A DNA stretch of 64,000 bases, taken from CAVZQN01 sp963837395 (lineage in GTDB: Bacteria > Acidobacteriota > HRBIN11 > JAKEFK01). The stretch covers positions 620,001 to 684,000 of the forward strand of contig CAWINI010000002.1 of NCBI GenBank assembly GCA_963837395.1, in the 5' to 3' direction. This document shows positions 33,711 to 42,290 of the stretch, piece by piece; positions within the stretch are counted from its first letter, which is position 1, and every line of letters starts with the position of its first letter. The translations under genes were made by a program, and so were the position numbers. The notes beneath the pieces were generated by a model. It was given only the letters and a program-made list of their open reading frames with translations, searched no databases and was not told the DNA's origin.

Positions 33711-36700
33711 ATGTATCGTTTAGTAATATTAATTTGTTTGCTCACTTGTGTGGTGATGACGGCGTCATCGCTGGAAGCCGCACAATCCGCGGATTTGCAA
33801 GTTTCGAAATCCGACTCAAGTGATCCAGTAGCAACTGGCACCAATTTCAGTTACACAATTGAAGTCCATAATTTTGGTCCTAACAACGCTCACGACACTA
33901 TTTTGGCCGACCCGCTTCCGGCTGGAGTTACTTTTGTTTCGGCGCCCGGTTGTACCTTTTTTACAGAAACTGTTACCTGTTATCTTGGTAACATTCCTCC
34001 AAACCAATCTCGGTCAGCAACCATTACGGTTACTGCTCCGAGTTCACCTGTTTTACTTTCGAATACAGCTATAGCGAAAAGTTTTATAGCAGATCCAAAT
34101 ACAGCAAATAATTCCGATACTGAAACAACCTTGGTTGATAATGCTCCGGTAGCAAATAACGATGGTTACTCTGTCAATGAAGATGCTACCTTAAACATCT
34201 CAGCTCCAGGAGTTCTTGGGAATGATACGGATGCAGAAAATAATCCATTAACTGCAGTGCTTGTTGTTGGACCCGCTTCAGGAACTCTTACTCTAAATTC
34301 AGATGGTTCTTTTAGTTATGTTCCTGCTGCGAATTTCAATGGAGTTGTAACCTTTACGTATAAAGCAAATGACGGCGCTGGGGATTCCAACGTAGCCACT
34401 GTTTCCATTACAGTTAATGCAGCAAATGATGATCCTGCAGCAAACAATCAATCGGTTTCTACAAACGAAGATACGAATGTTGGAATTGTATTAACGGCTT
34501 CCGATGTTGATGGTGATTCACTCAGCTACATTGTTGTTGATAATCCAACGCACGGTACCTTGAGCGGAACTGCGCCAGGCATTACTTATAATCCGAATTC
34601 AAATTATAACGGAGCGGATAGCTTCACATTCAAAGTCAACGATGGACAGGTGGATTCCAATATCGCAACTGTTTCCATTACAGTTAATGCAGCAAATGAT
34701 GCGCCTGTAGCAGATGATCAATCGGTTTCAACAAACGAAGATACAAATGTCGACATCACTTTAACGGCTTCCGAGGCCGATGAAGATTCACTCAGCTACA
34801 TTGTTGTATCGAATCCGGCTCATGGTACTTTGACCGGGTCAGCTCCAAATCTTACATACAATCCAGATGAAAATTACAATGGAACTGATAGCTTCACATT
34901 CAAAGTCAATGATGATCAGGTAGATTCCAATGTTGCAACTATTTCTATTACGGTCGATGCAGCAAATGATGATTCTGTAGCAAATGATCAATCGGTTTCA
35001 ACGAACGAAGATACAAATGTTGGAATTGAATTAACAGCTTCCGATATTGATGGAGATTCACTCAATTACATTGTTGAATCAAATCCATCGCATGGTAGTT
35101 TGTCCGGCACTGCGCCGAACGTTACCTACAATCCAGATGCAAATTACAATGGCCCGGACAGTTTCACATTTAAAGTAAATGACGGTCAGACTGATTCTAA
35201 TATTGCAACTGTTTCGATTACGGTTGATTCAGTAAGCGATGTTCCTGTAGCAAGTGATCAATCTGTTTCAACGAACGAAGATACAAATGTCGGGATCACA
35301 TTAATAGCTTCCGATGCCGATGGAGATTCACTCAACTACATTGTTCTATCGAATCCATCACACGGTACTTTGAACGGCACAGCGCCAAATCTTACCTATA
35401 ACCCGGCGACAAATTACAACGGACCTGACAGTTTCACATTTAGAGTTAATGATGGTCAGGCCGATTCTAATGTTGCGACAGTTTCGATCAACATCGCATC
35501 AGTAAATGATGATCCAGTAGCAAACGATCAATCTGTTTCCACGAATGAAGATACAGATCTTGGAATCACATTAACAGCTTCCGATGTTGATGGCGATTCA
35601 CTTAGCTATACTGTTGTGGCTAATCCAGTGCACGGCACTTTGACCTTAAACGGCAACAGTTCATTTACATATACGCCGGATGACGATTTCAATGGTTCAG
35701 ACAGCTTTACTTTCGTTGCTTTCGATGGAACTGTGAATAGCAATGTGGCGACAGTTACGATCACGGTGGATCCTCTGAATGATGCTCCTGTTGCAAATAC
35801 TGATTCTTACGTAACTAATGAAGATCAAGCCCTGACAGTATTAGCTGCAAGCGGCGTGCTTTCAAATGATACAGATCCAGAAGATGACACGCTTACAGCA
35901 AGCCTTGTTACAACAACATCACATGGAACGCTTTCATTGAATAGCAATGGATCGTTCACATATACACCGAATGCGAATTTCAACGGATCAGACAGCTTCA
36001 CCTACATGGCCAATGACGGCAATGTGAACAGCAATGCAGCCACGGTCACAATTACAGTCGGTGCGGCAAATGATAATCCTCAAGCATCCGATGATTCTGC
36101 AATCACAGATCAGGATGTTCCGGTTATAGTTGATGTACTGAGCAACGACAGCGATGCTGATGGCGATGCACTGTCAATCACATCCGTTTCAACTCCAGCA
36201 AATGGTGTTGCAGCAAATAACAATGACGGAACCATCACATACACCCCGAACAGCGGATTCTTCGGAACCGACAGTTTTGATTACACAATTGATGATGGTA
36301 ACGGCGGAACTGATACTGCAACAGTGAACATCACTGTAAATCAGGTTATCCCTCCAGTTTCCATTTCAATCAGCGATGTTACTGCAATTGAACCTTTAAC
36401 CGGTTCAGTGAATGGAACTTTAACCGTCACAATGTCAGATGTTTCTGCTACAGATGTAACAGTAGACTTTACCACTGCGGATGGTACGGCTACTGCAGGT
36501 AATGATTACACTTCAAACTCCGGAACGATCACAATCCCAGCCGGATCCACAACCGCTACCATAACGATTGAAGTACTTGCGGATGCGGATGCCTTTGAGG
36601 GTAATGAAACTGTGATGGTAAATCTTAGCAATGCATCTGGTGCTGCGATCGGTGATAACCAGGGCGTTGTTACTATCAGTGAAACCTGCTTATTCTGTGA

Positions 36701-37202
36701 CGATTTTGAAGATGGAGTTGTTTCGACCGATTGGACTTACTTGAAAAAGAGTTGGACCGAATCGAACGGAGCACTTCAAGGAACACCATTGAAAAGGAAA
36801 GCAATCGCAATTGCAAATCCAGCTTTCAGCAACGGATGTACGACTTGCAGCATCAGCGTTTCGATGAATACAGCAGGCGGTGGTGGTAATCGCGTCTGGT
36901 TGCTTGGCTGGTACGTTGATAAAAGGAATACGGTAGAAGTTCTGATGAAAGAAGAAGTCGATAAGTGGACCGTGAAACAACGTGTCAATGGAAGAGTTGT
37001 TTCAAAAGGTAAAGGATTGGCAACGATTCTACCGAACATAAATTACAACGTTGAAATCCGCTTTGACGGTACCAACTTTGAGTTGCGAGTTGATGGCAAC
37101 CTGTTAGCTACAGTACCTGCGAAAGCTTCTGTTCCATCCGGAACGGTGGGCTATGCAGTCAGAAAAACAACAGGAAACTTTGGTTATATTTTGGTGAACT
37201 AG
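33711..37202 (+). CDS. Large surface protein with DUF11, cadherin-like tandem repeats and Calx-beta domain
   Basis: 1163 residues. Signal peptide (MYRLVILICLLTCVVMTASS), one DUF11 domain (about 26-140), then about eight cadherin-like/tandem-95 domains (about 143-880) rich in DxDGDS and NDG calcium-type motifs, a Calx-beta domain (about 885-985), and a terminal domain (CLFCDDFEDGVVSTDWTY to the end) shared with the protein at 15752-19860. Five of the repeats are exactly 270 bp apart. An adhesion or biofilm role is probable. AGGAGG fixes the start. It is intact, unlike its relative, and followed by a terminator. Confidence 0.9.
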   Translation: MYRLVILICLLTCVVMTASSLEAAQSADLQVSKSDSSDPVATGTNFSYTIEVHNFGPNNAHDTILADPLPAGVTFVSAPGCTFFTETVTCYLGNIPPNQSRSATITVTAPSSPVLLSNTAIAKSFIADPNTANNSDTETTLVDNAPVANNDGYSVNEDATLNISAPGVLGNDTDAENNPLTAVLVVGPASGTLTLNSDGSFSYVPAANFNGVVTFTYKANDGAGDSNVATVSITVNAANDDPAANNQSVSTNEDTNVGIVLTASDVDGDSLSYIVVDNPTHGTLSGTAPGITYNPNSNYNGADSFTFKVNDGQVDSNIATVSITVNAANDAPVADDQSVSTNEDTNVDITLTASEADEDSLSYIVVSNPAHGTLTGSAPNLTYNPDENYNGTDSFTFKVNDDQVDSNVATISITVDAANDDSVANDQSVSTNEDTNVGIELTASDIDGDSLNYIVESNPSHGSLSGTAPNVTYNPDANYNGPDSFTFKVNDGQTDSNIATVSITVDSVSDVPVASDQSVSTNEDTNVGITLIASDADGDSLNYIVLSNPSHGTLNGTAPNLTYNPATNYNGPDSFTFRVNDGQADSNVATVSINIASVNDDPVANDQSVSTNEDTDLGITLTASDVDGDSLSYTVVANPVHGTLTLNGNSSFTYTPDDDFNGSDSFTFVAFDGTVNSNVATVTITVDPLNDAPVANTDSYVTNEDQALTVLAASGVLSNDTDPEDDTLTASLVTTTSHGTLSLNSNGSFTYTPNANFNGSDSFTYMANDGNVNSNAATVTITVGAANDNPQASDDSAITDQDVPVIVDVLSNDSDADGDALSITSVSTPANGVAANNNDGTITYTPNSGFFGTDSFDYTIDDGNGGTDTATVNITVNQVIPPVSISISDVTAIEPLTGSVNGTLTVTMSDVSATDVTVDFTTADGTATAGNDYTSNSGTITIPAGSTTATITIEVLADADAFEGNETVMVNLSNASGAAIGDNQGVVTISETCLFCDDFEDGVVSTDWTYLKKSWTESNGALQGTPLKRKAIAIANPAFSNGCTTCSISVSMNTAGGGGNRVWLLGWYVDKRNTVEVLMKEEVDKWTVKQRVNGRVVSKGKGLATILPNINYNVEIRFDGTNFELRVDGNLLATVPAKASVPSGTVGYAVRKTTGNFGYILVN

Positions 37203-37213
37203 TTTCATCAATT

Positions 37214-37250
37214 ACAGCAGGGTGGGAATTTTCCCACTCTGCTTTTTTTT
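37214..37250 (+). terminator. Rho-independent terminator after the surface protein
   Basis: AGCAGGGTGGGAA pairs with the CCCACTCTGCT arm, then an 8-T run (37243-37250). The group II intron begins two bases after the T-run. Confidence 0.85.
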
Positions 37251-37609
37251 GGTGCGCCCGGCAGGGCGCACACTCTTGAAGATGAAAGTTCTTTACAGAC
37301 CCGGCAGGGGGAACTGTTAGCCGGACGGCAAGGGTGTTCATCGCGAGATGAAATCTGAAGGAAGCCGCAGGCAAAGCGCTGGCTTGACGAACAGAAACCG
37401 CATAAAAGGCGAATCACCGCGGATGAGTTGGCCAATATCTTCAAAGTCCGGTACCTGCACGGAAGCGATGGTCGTAGATGCGGCAGGCATAAGCGTGAAG
37501 GAGTGTGCGCAATACCCGGGGAGATCTGTTTGTTTGCTAATAAAGTAGAGCTACCGAGGTTGAGAGACTTTGGGAAGAACAAGCAGAAGTCAGCCGAGGT
37601 CATAGTAGA

Positions 37610-38299
37610 TTGAATCGACCCGATCGAAGGACCGAACGTGTTGTAAAGGAGAGAGCCTCGAATTTCGATGGTGACAAAAGACGCAGATGGGGGGGTGAAA
37701 AACCCGAAGCGCCCGCGGGCGGTAGTGCACGGAATGCTCGAAAGCAGCGGGAGAGGGTGTCGAAAGCCACGGCAAGGAGAGGAAACTCAATCCATGAAAC
37801 GAATCATTTAATGGAAGCGGTGGTCGAACGCGAGAACATGTTTGCAGGCTTGCACAGAGTAGAGGGTAACGCAGGATCGGCCGGAATTGATAAGCTAGCA
37901 GTAGAAGAACTGCGTCCATATTTACGTGAGCACTGGTTGGCAATCAAAGTAGAGCTGCTGGAAGGAAGATATCAACCACAAGCGGTACGCGGAGTAGAGA
38001 TTCCAAAGCCCGGAGGAAAAGGAGTGCGCCAATTGGGCATTCCTACAGTGGTTGATCGGCTGATACAGCAGGCAATTCATCAGGTACTGCAACCGATCTT
38101 TGATCCAGGATTTTCTGAATCAAGCTACGGGTTCAGACCCAACCGAAGCGCGCATCAAGCGGTGCGTCAAGCACGGCGGTATGTAGCGGAAGGAAGGAGA
38201 TGGGTGGTAGATATTGATATGGAAAAGTTCTTTGACCGAGTCAACCATGATGTGTTGATGGCACGAGTGTCGCGCAAGGTCAAAGACAAACGGATATGA
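37610..38299 (+). CDS. Group II intron reverse transcriptase, N-terminal fragment
   Basis: RT domains 0-3: LHRVEGNAGSAGIDKLAVEEL, IPKPGGKGVRQLGIPTVVDRLIQQAIHQVLQPIFDPGFSESSYGFRPNRSAHQAV, and the first catalytic Asp in WVVDIDMEKFFDRVNHD. The frame opens at TTG 37610, but the folded protein probably starts near 37811 (MEAVVERENM). A missing base after CGGATA at 38296 ends this frame inside RT domain 4. Confidence 0.85.
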   Translation: MNRPDRRTERVVKERASNFDGDKRRRWGGEKPEAPAGGSARNARKQRERVSKATARRGNSIHETNHLMEAVVERENMFAGLHRVEGNAGSAGIDKLAVEELRPYLREHWLAIKVELLEGRYQPQAVRGVEIPKPGGKGVRQLGIPTVVDRLIQQAIHQVLQPIFDPGFSESSYGFRPNRSAHQAVRQARRYVAEGRRWVVDIDMEKFFDRVNHDVLMARVSRKVKDKRI

Positions 38300-39069
38300 A
38301 ATTGATCCGGAGGTATCTGCAAGCGGGGATGATGAAAGGAGGACTGGTTTTGCCACGAAGTGAGGGAACTCCACAAGGCGGACCGTTATCGCCTCTGCTT
38401 TCCAACATCTTGCTTGATGATCTGGATAAAGAACTGGAGCGCAGGGGCCATCGATTCTGTCGTTTCGCAGATGACTGTAACGTATATGTGAAGTCAAAGC
38501 GAGCAGCAGAAAGAGTAATGGCAACATTGACTCAATACTTGCAGAACAGGTTGAAGTTGAAAGTGAATGCGGAAAAGAGTGCTGTTGATCGTCCGTGGAA
38601 GCGGAAGTTTCTAAGTTATAGCATGACGTGGGACAAACAGCCGCGATTGAAAGTTGCAGCCGAAAGCGTTCAACGTTTTAAAGCGAAGCTGAAGGTATTA
38701 TTCCGCAAGGGACGTGGACGCAATCTTGGACGGTTCATCAAAGAACTCAAACCAGTGTTGCTAGGATGGGTAAATTACTTTTCACTGGCTAATGTCAAGA
38801 GTACGTTTGATGCACTCGATGGCTGGATACGCCGAAGACTGCGTTGTGTGCTCTGGCGACAGTGGAAGCGATACCCTAAACGAGCCAAGAGTCTGATGAA
38901 GCAAGGAATCAGTGAAGTCCGTGCGTGGAAATCGGCTACCAACGGGCGAGGCCCATGGTGGAATGCCGGAGCATCACACATGAACGAAGCTTTTCCCAAA
39001 AAGTACTTTGATACACTTGGACTTGTGTCACTGCTTGATCAAGTGAAACGGATTCAACTTACAATATGA
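38296..39069 (+). CDS. Group II intron reverse transcriptase, C-terminal fragment (RT 4-7 and maturase)
   Basis: Continues at LKLIRRYLQAG. It holds GTPQGGPLSPLLSNILLDDLD and the catalytic FADD box (RFCRFADDCNVYV), then the maturase/thumb region (LKPVLLGWVNYFSLANVKSTF). No HNH endonuclease is present, normal for class C. The stop overlaps the first bases of intron domain V. Because the catalytic Asp residues are split between two frames, this copy is probably inactive unless the frameshift is an error. Confidence 0.85.
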   Translation: MKLIRRYLQAGMMKGGLVLPRSEGTPQGGPLSPLLSNILLDDLDKELERRGHRFCRFADDCNVYVKSKRAAERVMATLTQYLQNRLKLKVNAEKSAVDRPWKRKFLSYSMTWDKQPRLKVAAESVQRFKAKLKVLFRKGRGRNLGRFIKELKPVLLGWVNYFSLANVKSTFDALDGWIRRRLRCVLWRQWKRYPKRAKSLMKQGISEVRAWKSATNGRGPWWNAGASHMNEAFPKKYFDTLGLVSLLDQVKRIQLTI

Positions 39070-39147
39070 ACCGCCGTATACGGAACCGTACGTACGGTGG
39101 TGTGAGAGGACGGTGGGGGTAACCTCACCTCCTACTCGATCGCAGAA

Positions 39148-39531
39148 TTACAATTCGAAATTCGAATACCGTTCAAACAAACGATAATCTGTTGTAATTT
39201 CTTCGCCCACCGCAATATCACGGATCGCTACATCCACACCATGTCTGGCGAGAGTGTAATCGGTGCGAATGTTGTGATTGTTACTGTGATTGATGAATCG
39301 CGCATTATCGAAACATAAAAGGTAACGATTCAGGTTGAAATCCAGGTATCCATAATGATCAAAAAACTCGCGCACATATTGTGGATGCTTTTCCATTTCT
39401 TCAACTGTAAGTTCTAAGTCGTAGCCTGGAGTAAATCGCCACACCTCCGTTCCAGCTGGAATAAATTCATCAGCAAACAAACCAAGATTGTGAGTTGTGC
39501 TTGGTGCGATATGGGTTCTCACTAATAACAT
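39148..39531 (-). CDS. SET-domain protein-lysine methyltransferase-like
   Basis: A compact 127-residue SET domain. Visible parts are the opening THNLGLFADEFIPAGTEVWRF, the cofactor-binding NARFINHSNNHNI (the NHS signature), and EEITTDYR near the end with the usual Tyr. A post-SET Cys cluster is absent, as in many bacterial short SET proteins. Targets are unknown. It starts ATG 39531 after a dispersed palindromic repeat; the group II intron ends just past its stop. Confidence 0.88.
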   Translation of the reverse strand: MLLVRTHIAPSTTHNLGLFADEFIPAGTEVWRFTPGYDLELTVEEMEKHPQYVREFFDHYGYLDFNLNRYLLCFDNARFINHSNNHNIRTDYTLARHGVDVAIRDIAVGEEITTDYRLFERYSNFEL

Positions 39532-39564
39532 CGTTTTAACATAGAATCATAGAATAACTCTAAT

Positions 39565-39652
39565 CCGTAAAGCGTAATTCGTAATGCGTAATTCGCAATC
39601 CGAGCCGATTGGTTTGTATACGGATTACGCATTACGAATTATGCTTTATGCG
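39565..39652. repeat. CGTAAT-type palindromic repeat, second copy
   Basis: The arms CCGTAAAGCGTAATTCGTAA... and ...TTACGAATTATGCTTTATGC pair around a core with GAGCCGATTGG; the copy at 1766-1858 has the same arm units and a GAGCCGGT core. It spans the divergent SET/hydrolase gap. Confidence 0.65.
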
Positions 39653-39670
39653 GTCAACATAGCAAAAACA

Positions 39671-40480
39671 ATGTGTAAAGACAGTTATACTTTTTGTAAA
39701 GTTATCTTTACATCTGTAATTTTCCTGATTTTGGCGTTTCAACTCAGTGCTCAGGATTTCACGCCATATCAAAAAGAGAATTTCCGCTCAGGAAAGAATG
39801 TGCTGCCTTATCGCATCTTGTATCCTGATCATTTCGATAAGACCAAAAAATATCCGTTAGTGCTGATGCTGCATGGCGCAGGTGAACGTGGAAATGACAA
39901 TGAATTGCAATTAACACACGGTGCCGCATTGTTTGTCGATCCGGGAGTTCGCAAAAAATATCCAGCGATTGTGATCTTTCCGCAATGTCCTGAAAATGAT
40001 TACTGGTCGAATGTAGTTCGCGAAAAAATCAACGGCGATAAAACGAATTACATTTTTCGCGAAGATGGTGAACCGACGCCGGCAATGAAAATGCTGATCG
40101 CTTTTATTGATGACTTTTTGAAAAAATCTTACGTCGATCACAAACGATTGTATGTTGGTGGATTATCAATGGGCGGAATGGGAACATTCGAATTGCTAAG
40201 TCGCAAACCTCATTTGTTTGTGGCGGCGTTTCCGATTTGTGGTGGCGGACATCCAGTCACTGTGAAGTCATATGCAAAGCATGTGAGCCTGTGGGTTTTT
40301 CATGGTGGGCAAGATGATGTAGTTCCAATTCATCATTCTGAAGTCATGGTGGATGCACTGAAAAAAGCTGGAGCAGATGTGCGATTCACAGTTTATCCGG
40401 ATGTTAAGCATGAAAGTTGGGGAAAAGCGTTTGCTGAACCGGATTTACTGCCATGGTTGTTTTCACACACACGAAAGTAA
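39671..40480 (+). CDS. Secreted alpha/beta hydrolase (predicted peptidase/esterase)
   Basis: About 269 residues from ATG 39671 with a signal peptide (VIFTSVIFLILAFQLSAQ). Alpha/beta hydrolase features: oxyanion strand LVLMLHGAGERG, nucleophile in GGLSMGGMG, Asp in HGGQDDVVP, His in DVKHESWG. It resembles the predicted-peptidase/phospholipase-carboxylesterase group. The open frame reaches back to 39584, but that part encodes the dispersed repeat. It lies 11 bases before the acetamidase-like gene, so probably an operon. Confidence 0.88.
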   Translation: MCKDSYTFCKVIFTSVIFLILAFQLSAQDFTPYQKENFRSGKNVLPYRILYPDHFDKTKKYPLVLMLHGAGERGNDNELQLTHGAALFVDPGVRKKYPAIVIFPQCPENDYWSNVVREKINGDKTNYIFREDGEPTPAMKMLIAFIDDFLKKSYVDHKRLYVGGLSMGGMGTFELLSRKPHLFVAAFPICGGGHPVTVKSYAKHVSLWVFHGGQDDVVPIHHSEVMVDALKKAGADVRFTVYPDVKHESWGKAFAEPDLLPWLFSHTRK

Positions 40481-40491
40481 GGAGCTAGCAG

Positions 40492-41538
40492 ATGATTTGG
40501 AAAATATTTTTATCGACACTTCTATTCGCCGGAATTTCTTTTGCTGAAACTGTGAAATACATTCCGAAACACGAAGAACTCAAATACACTTTCGGCACAC
40601 ACAAACCGGTAATGCAGTTGAAACCGGGGACGGTTCTTGAAACATGGACCGAAGATTGTTTTGATGGCGCTGTAAAAAAGCCTACCGATCTTCCATCAAA
40701 GGTTGCTCCAATTGGTCATGAAAATCCACAAACCGGACCTTTTTTTATTGAAGGAGCACAACCCGGAGATACTCTTGCTGTTCACATCATCGATTTGCAA
40801 CCAGCTCGTGAATACGCGATTAGCAGTAATGATCCAGGTTTCGGTACTTTAACCGGAACTAATTACACTGCACTTTTAAATCCTGCTTTGCCTGAAAAAG
40901 TTTGGTGGTACACAGTCAATAAAGAAAATGGTACCGCCAGTACCAAATTAGGTGAAAGAACATTTGAAATTCCAATTCATCCGTTTCTTGGTTGTATCGC
41001 AACAGCGCCTCAACGCGGTGAGGTTCGATGGACTGTTACGCCGGAAGCTTACGGCGGAAATATGGATGCATATCAAATCAAAAATGGTGCGACCGTTTAT
41101 CTGCCCGTGAATGTTGAAGGTGCTCTTCTTCATTTTGGCGATGGACATCTTGCGCAAGGTGAAGGTGAAATCATCGGCACTGCACTGGAAGCGGCACTGA
41201 ATGTGAAACTTAAAATTGATTTGATCAAAGGGAAAACAATTGCATGGCCACGCATCGAAAACGATGAATACATCATGACCACCGGTTCTTATCGTCCGCT
41301 GGAAGATGCATTCCGGATTGCATATAAAGAAATGGTGATGTGGCTGGTAGATGAATTTGGATTTGATGTGATGGACGCATACCAGCTTTGTTCACAAGCG
41401 GGTGAAGTAGATGTCGTTCAAGTTGTAGATCCAAACTACACTGTGGTTGCAAAAATCGCGAAAAAATATTTGCCTGCCGTAAAGCCGTTACAAGGAATGC
41501 ACGATAAGATGAAAGGTGAAGCTGCAGACAAGCAGTGA
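40492..41538 (+). CDS. Acetamidase/formamidase family protein (exported)
   Basis: 348 residues with a short signal peptide (MIWKIFLSTLLFAGISFA). Family blocks: ETWTEDCFDGAV, GPFFIEGAQPGDTLAVHI, HPFLGCIATAPQRGEV and GGNMDAYQIKNGATVYLPVNVEGALLHFGDGHLAQGEGE. It hydrolyses short amides in known members; the substrate here is unknown. Export is unusual for the cytosolic enzymes but common in this subgroup. Strong AAGGAG site. It follows the hydrolase gene in the same operon. Confidence 0.92.
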   Translation: MIWKIFLSTLLFAGISFAETVKYIPKHEELKYTFGTHKPVMQLKPGTVLETWTEDCFDGAVKKPTDLPSKVAPIGHENPQTGPFFIEGAQPGDTLAVHIIDLQPAREYAISSNDPGFGTLTGTNYTALLNPALPEKVWWYTVNKENGTASTKLGERTFEIPIHPFLGCIATAPQRGEVRWTVTPEAYGGNMDAYQIKNGATVYLPVNVEGALLHFGDGHLAQGEGEIIGTALEAALNVKLKIDLIKGKTIAWPRIENDEYIMTTGSYRPLEDAFRIAYKEMVMWLVDEFGFDVMDAYQLCSQAGEVDVVQVVDPNYTVVAKIAKKYLPAVKPLQGMHDKMKGEAADKQ

Positions 41539-41605
41539 TGCGGGCGTCTCGCTCGCGAATCTTTAGACTGGATTCAATCGCTGGCAGACGAGACGTCCGC
41601 ATCAC
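41536..41605. repeat. Inverted repeat between convergent genes
   Basis: GTGATGCGGGCGTCTCG at the end of the acetamidase gene pairs with CGAGACGTCCGCATCAC (one mismatch). The loop is ~36 bases. It lies in a convergent gap and may block read-through. Confidence 0.6.
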
Positions 41606-41640
41606 ATTTATTGCCTTCTTGGTGTCTTGGTGGTTGAGTT

Positions 41641-42261
41641 CTAAGTGCCGGTTTGGCCCTCTTGACGGATGAAGAAGATGGATGCGGCATTTTGCTCTTT
41701 ATCAAGTGCGGAAATGATTATCAGTCCTGTACCTTTTTGTCCTTCTTGTTTTGTAAAAGCGCAAAAGGTAGATTCTTCTCCGCTAGGCATGTTCGTGCAA
41801 CCACCTTCCGATTTCCATCCATGTTCAGTCATACGTTCCGCGGTATAGAAGGTTTGTACATCGCCCGGTGTTTTGCCTTTTACACTGAATGCTGTCCAAT
41901 CCCAATGACCCGCATCCTTGCCATTGTTGACTCCTCGCATCATTCCATCCAACATCTTTTTTGCAATGAGCTTGAGTCCCATCGGCATTTCAATTTGCTG
42001 CGATTGATCCATGCCATCCATGCGAGGTACATCACTCCATAATTGCGCAACACTTGTCATTGATCCTTGATCTGTACCGAGTTCTTTTTCAACGTAACTT
42101 TTTGCTTTGTGAATGCCCCACCAGGTAAGTCCCATTGCGATCAAACCGCCGATTATTATGATCGCGCCGCAGCCAACCAATACATAAACGAGCGTATTGC
42201 TCTTTTTAGCTGGCGTTGTAGGTGGTGGAGGTGGTGTTGTGGGGTTTGGTTGAGCGTCCAT
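41641..42261 (-). CDS. Membrane-anchored protein of unknown function
   Basis: 206 residues. A Pro/Thr-rich cytosolic N-terminus (about 1-20), one membrane helix (LVYVLVGCGAIIIIGGLIAMGLTW, about 24-47), then a ~155-residue external domain with the blocks KTPGDVQTFYTAERMTEHGW and TFCAFTKQEGQKGTGLIIISA. No family is recognised. A strong AGGAGGAA site and only 29 bases of spacing put it in an operon after the PD40 kinase, so it may work with that kinase. Confidence 0.8.
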   Translation of the reverse strand: MDAQPNPTTPPPPPTTPAKKSNTLVYVLVGCGAIIIIGGLIAMGLTWWGIHKAKSYVEKELGTDQGSMTSVAQLWSDVPRMDGMDQSQQIEMPMGLKLIAKKMLDGMMRGVNNGKDAGHWDWTAFSVKGKTPGDVQTFYTAERMTEHGWKSEGGCTNMPSGEESTFCAFTKQEGQKGTGLIIISALDKEQNAASIFFIRQEGQTGT

Positions 42262-42290
42262 GATTTTGTGTTTCCTCCTGCGAATGCTTG

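Larger units (their letters stand above)
37252..39140 (+). mobile_element. Group IIC intron with reverse transcriptase gene
   Basis: The 5' end GTGCGCCCGGC and the following conserved blocks (AGCCGGACGGCAAGGGTGTTC; ATCTGAAGGAAGCC) match class C group II introns. Domain V lies at 39068-39101 (starts GAACCGCCGTATACGG, ends GTACGTACGGTGGT) with a CGC triad; a short domain VI and the end CCTACTCGAT follow. Insertion directly after a rho-independent terminator is the known habit of class C introns. The exact 3' base is uncertain by a few nucleotides. The internal ORF is frameshifted. Confidence 0.9.

Noticed and set aside
34437..35790. Regular repeats that could suggest a CRISPR array
   Set aside because: The 270-bp period lies inside one open reading frame and encodes cadherin-like domains; no short repeat-spacer pattern or cas gene exists in the window.
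37348..37613. Short ORFs upstream of the intron RT
   Set aside because: They lie in the structured domain I-III RNA of the group II intron, with no ribosome site or family match.
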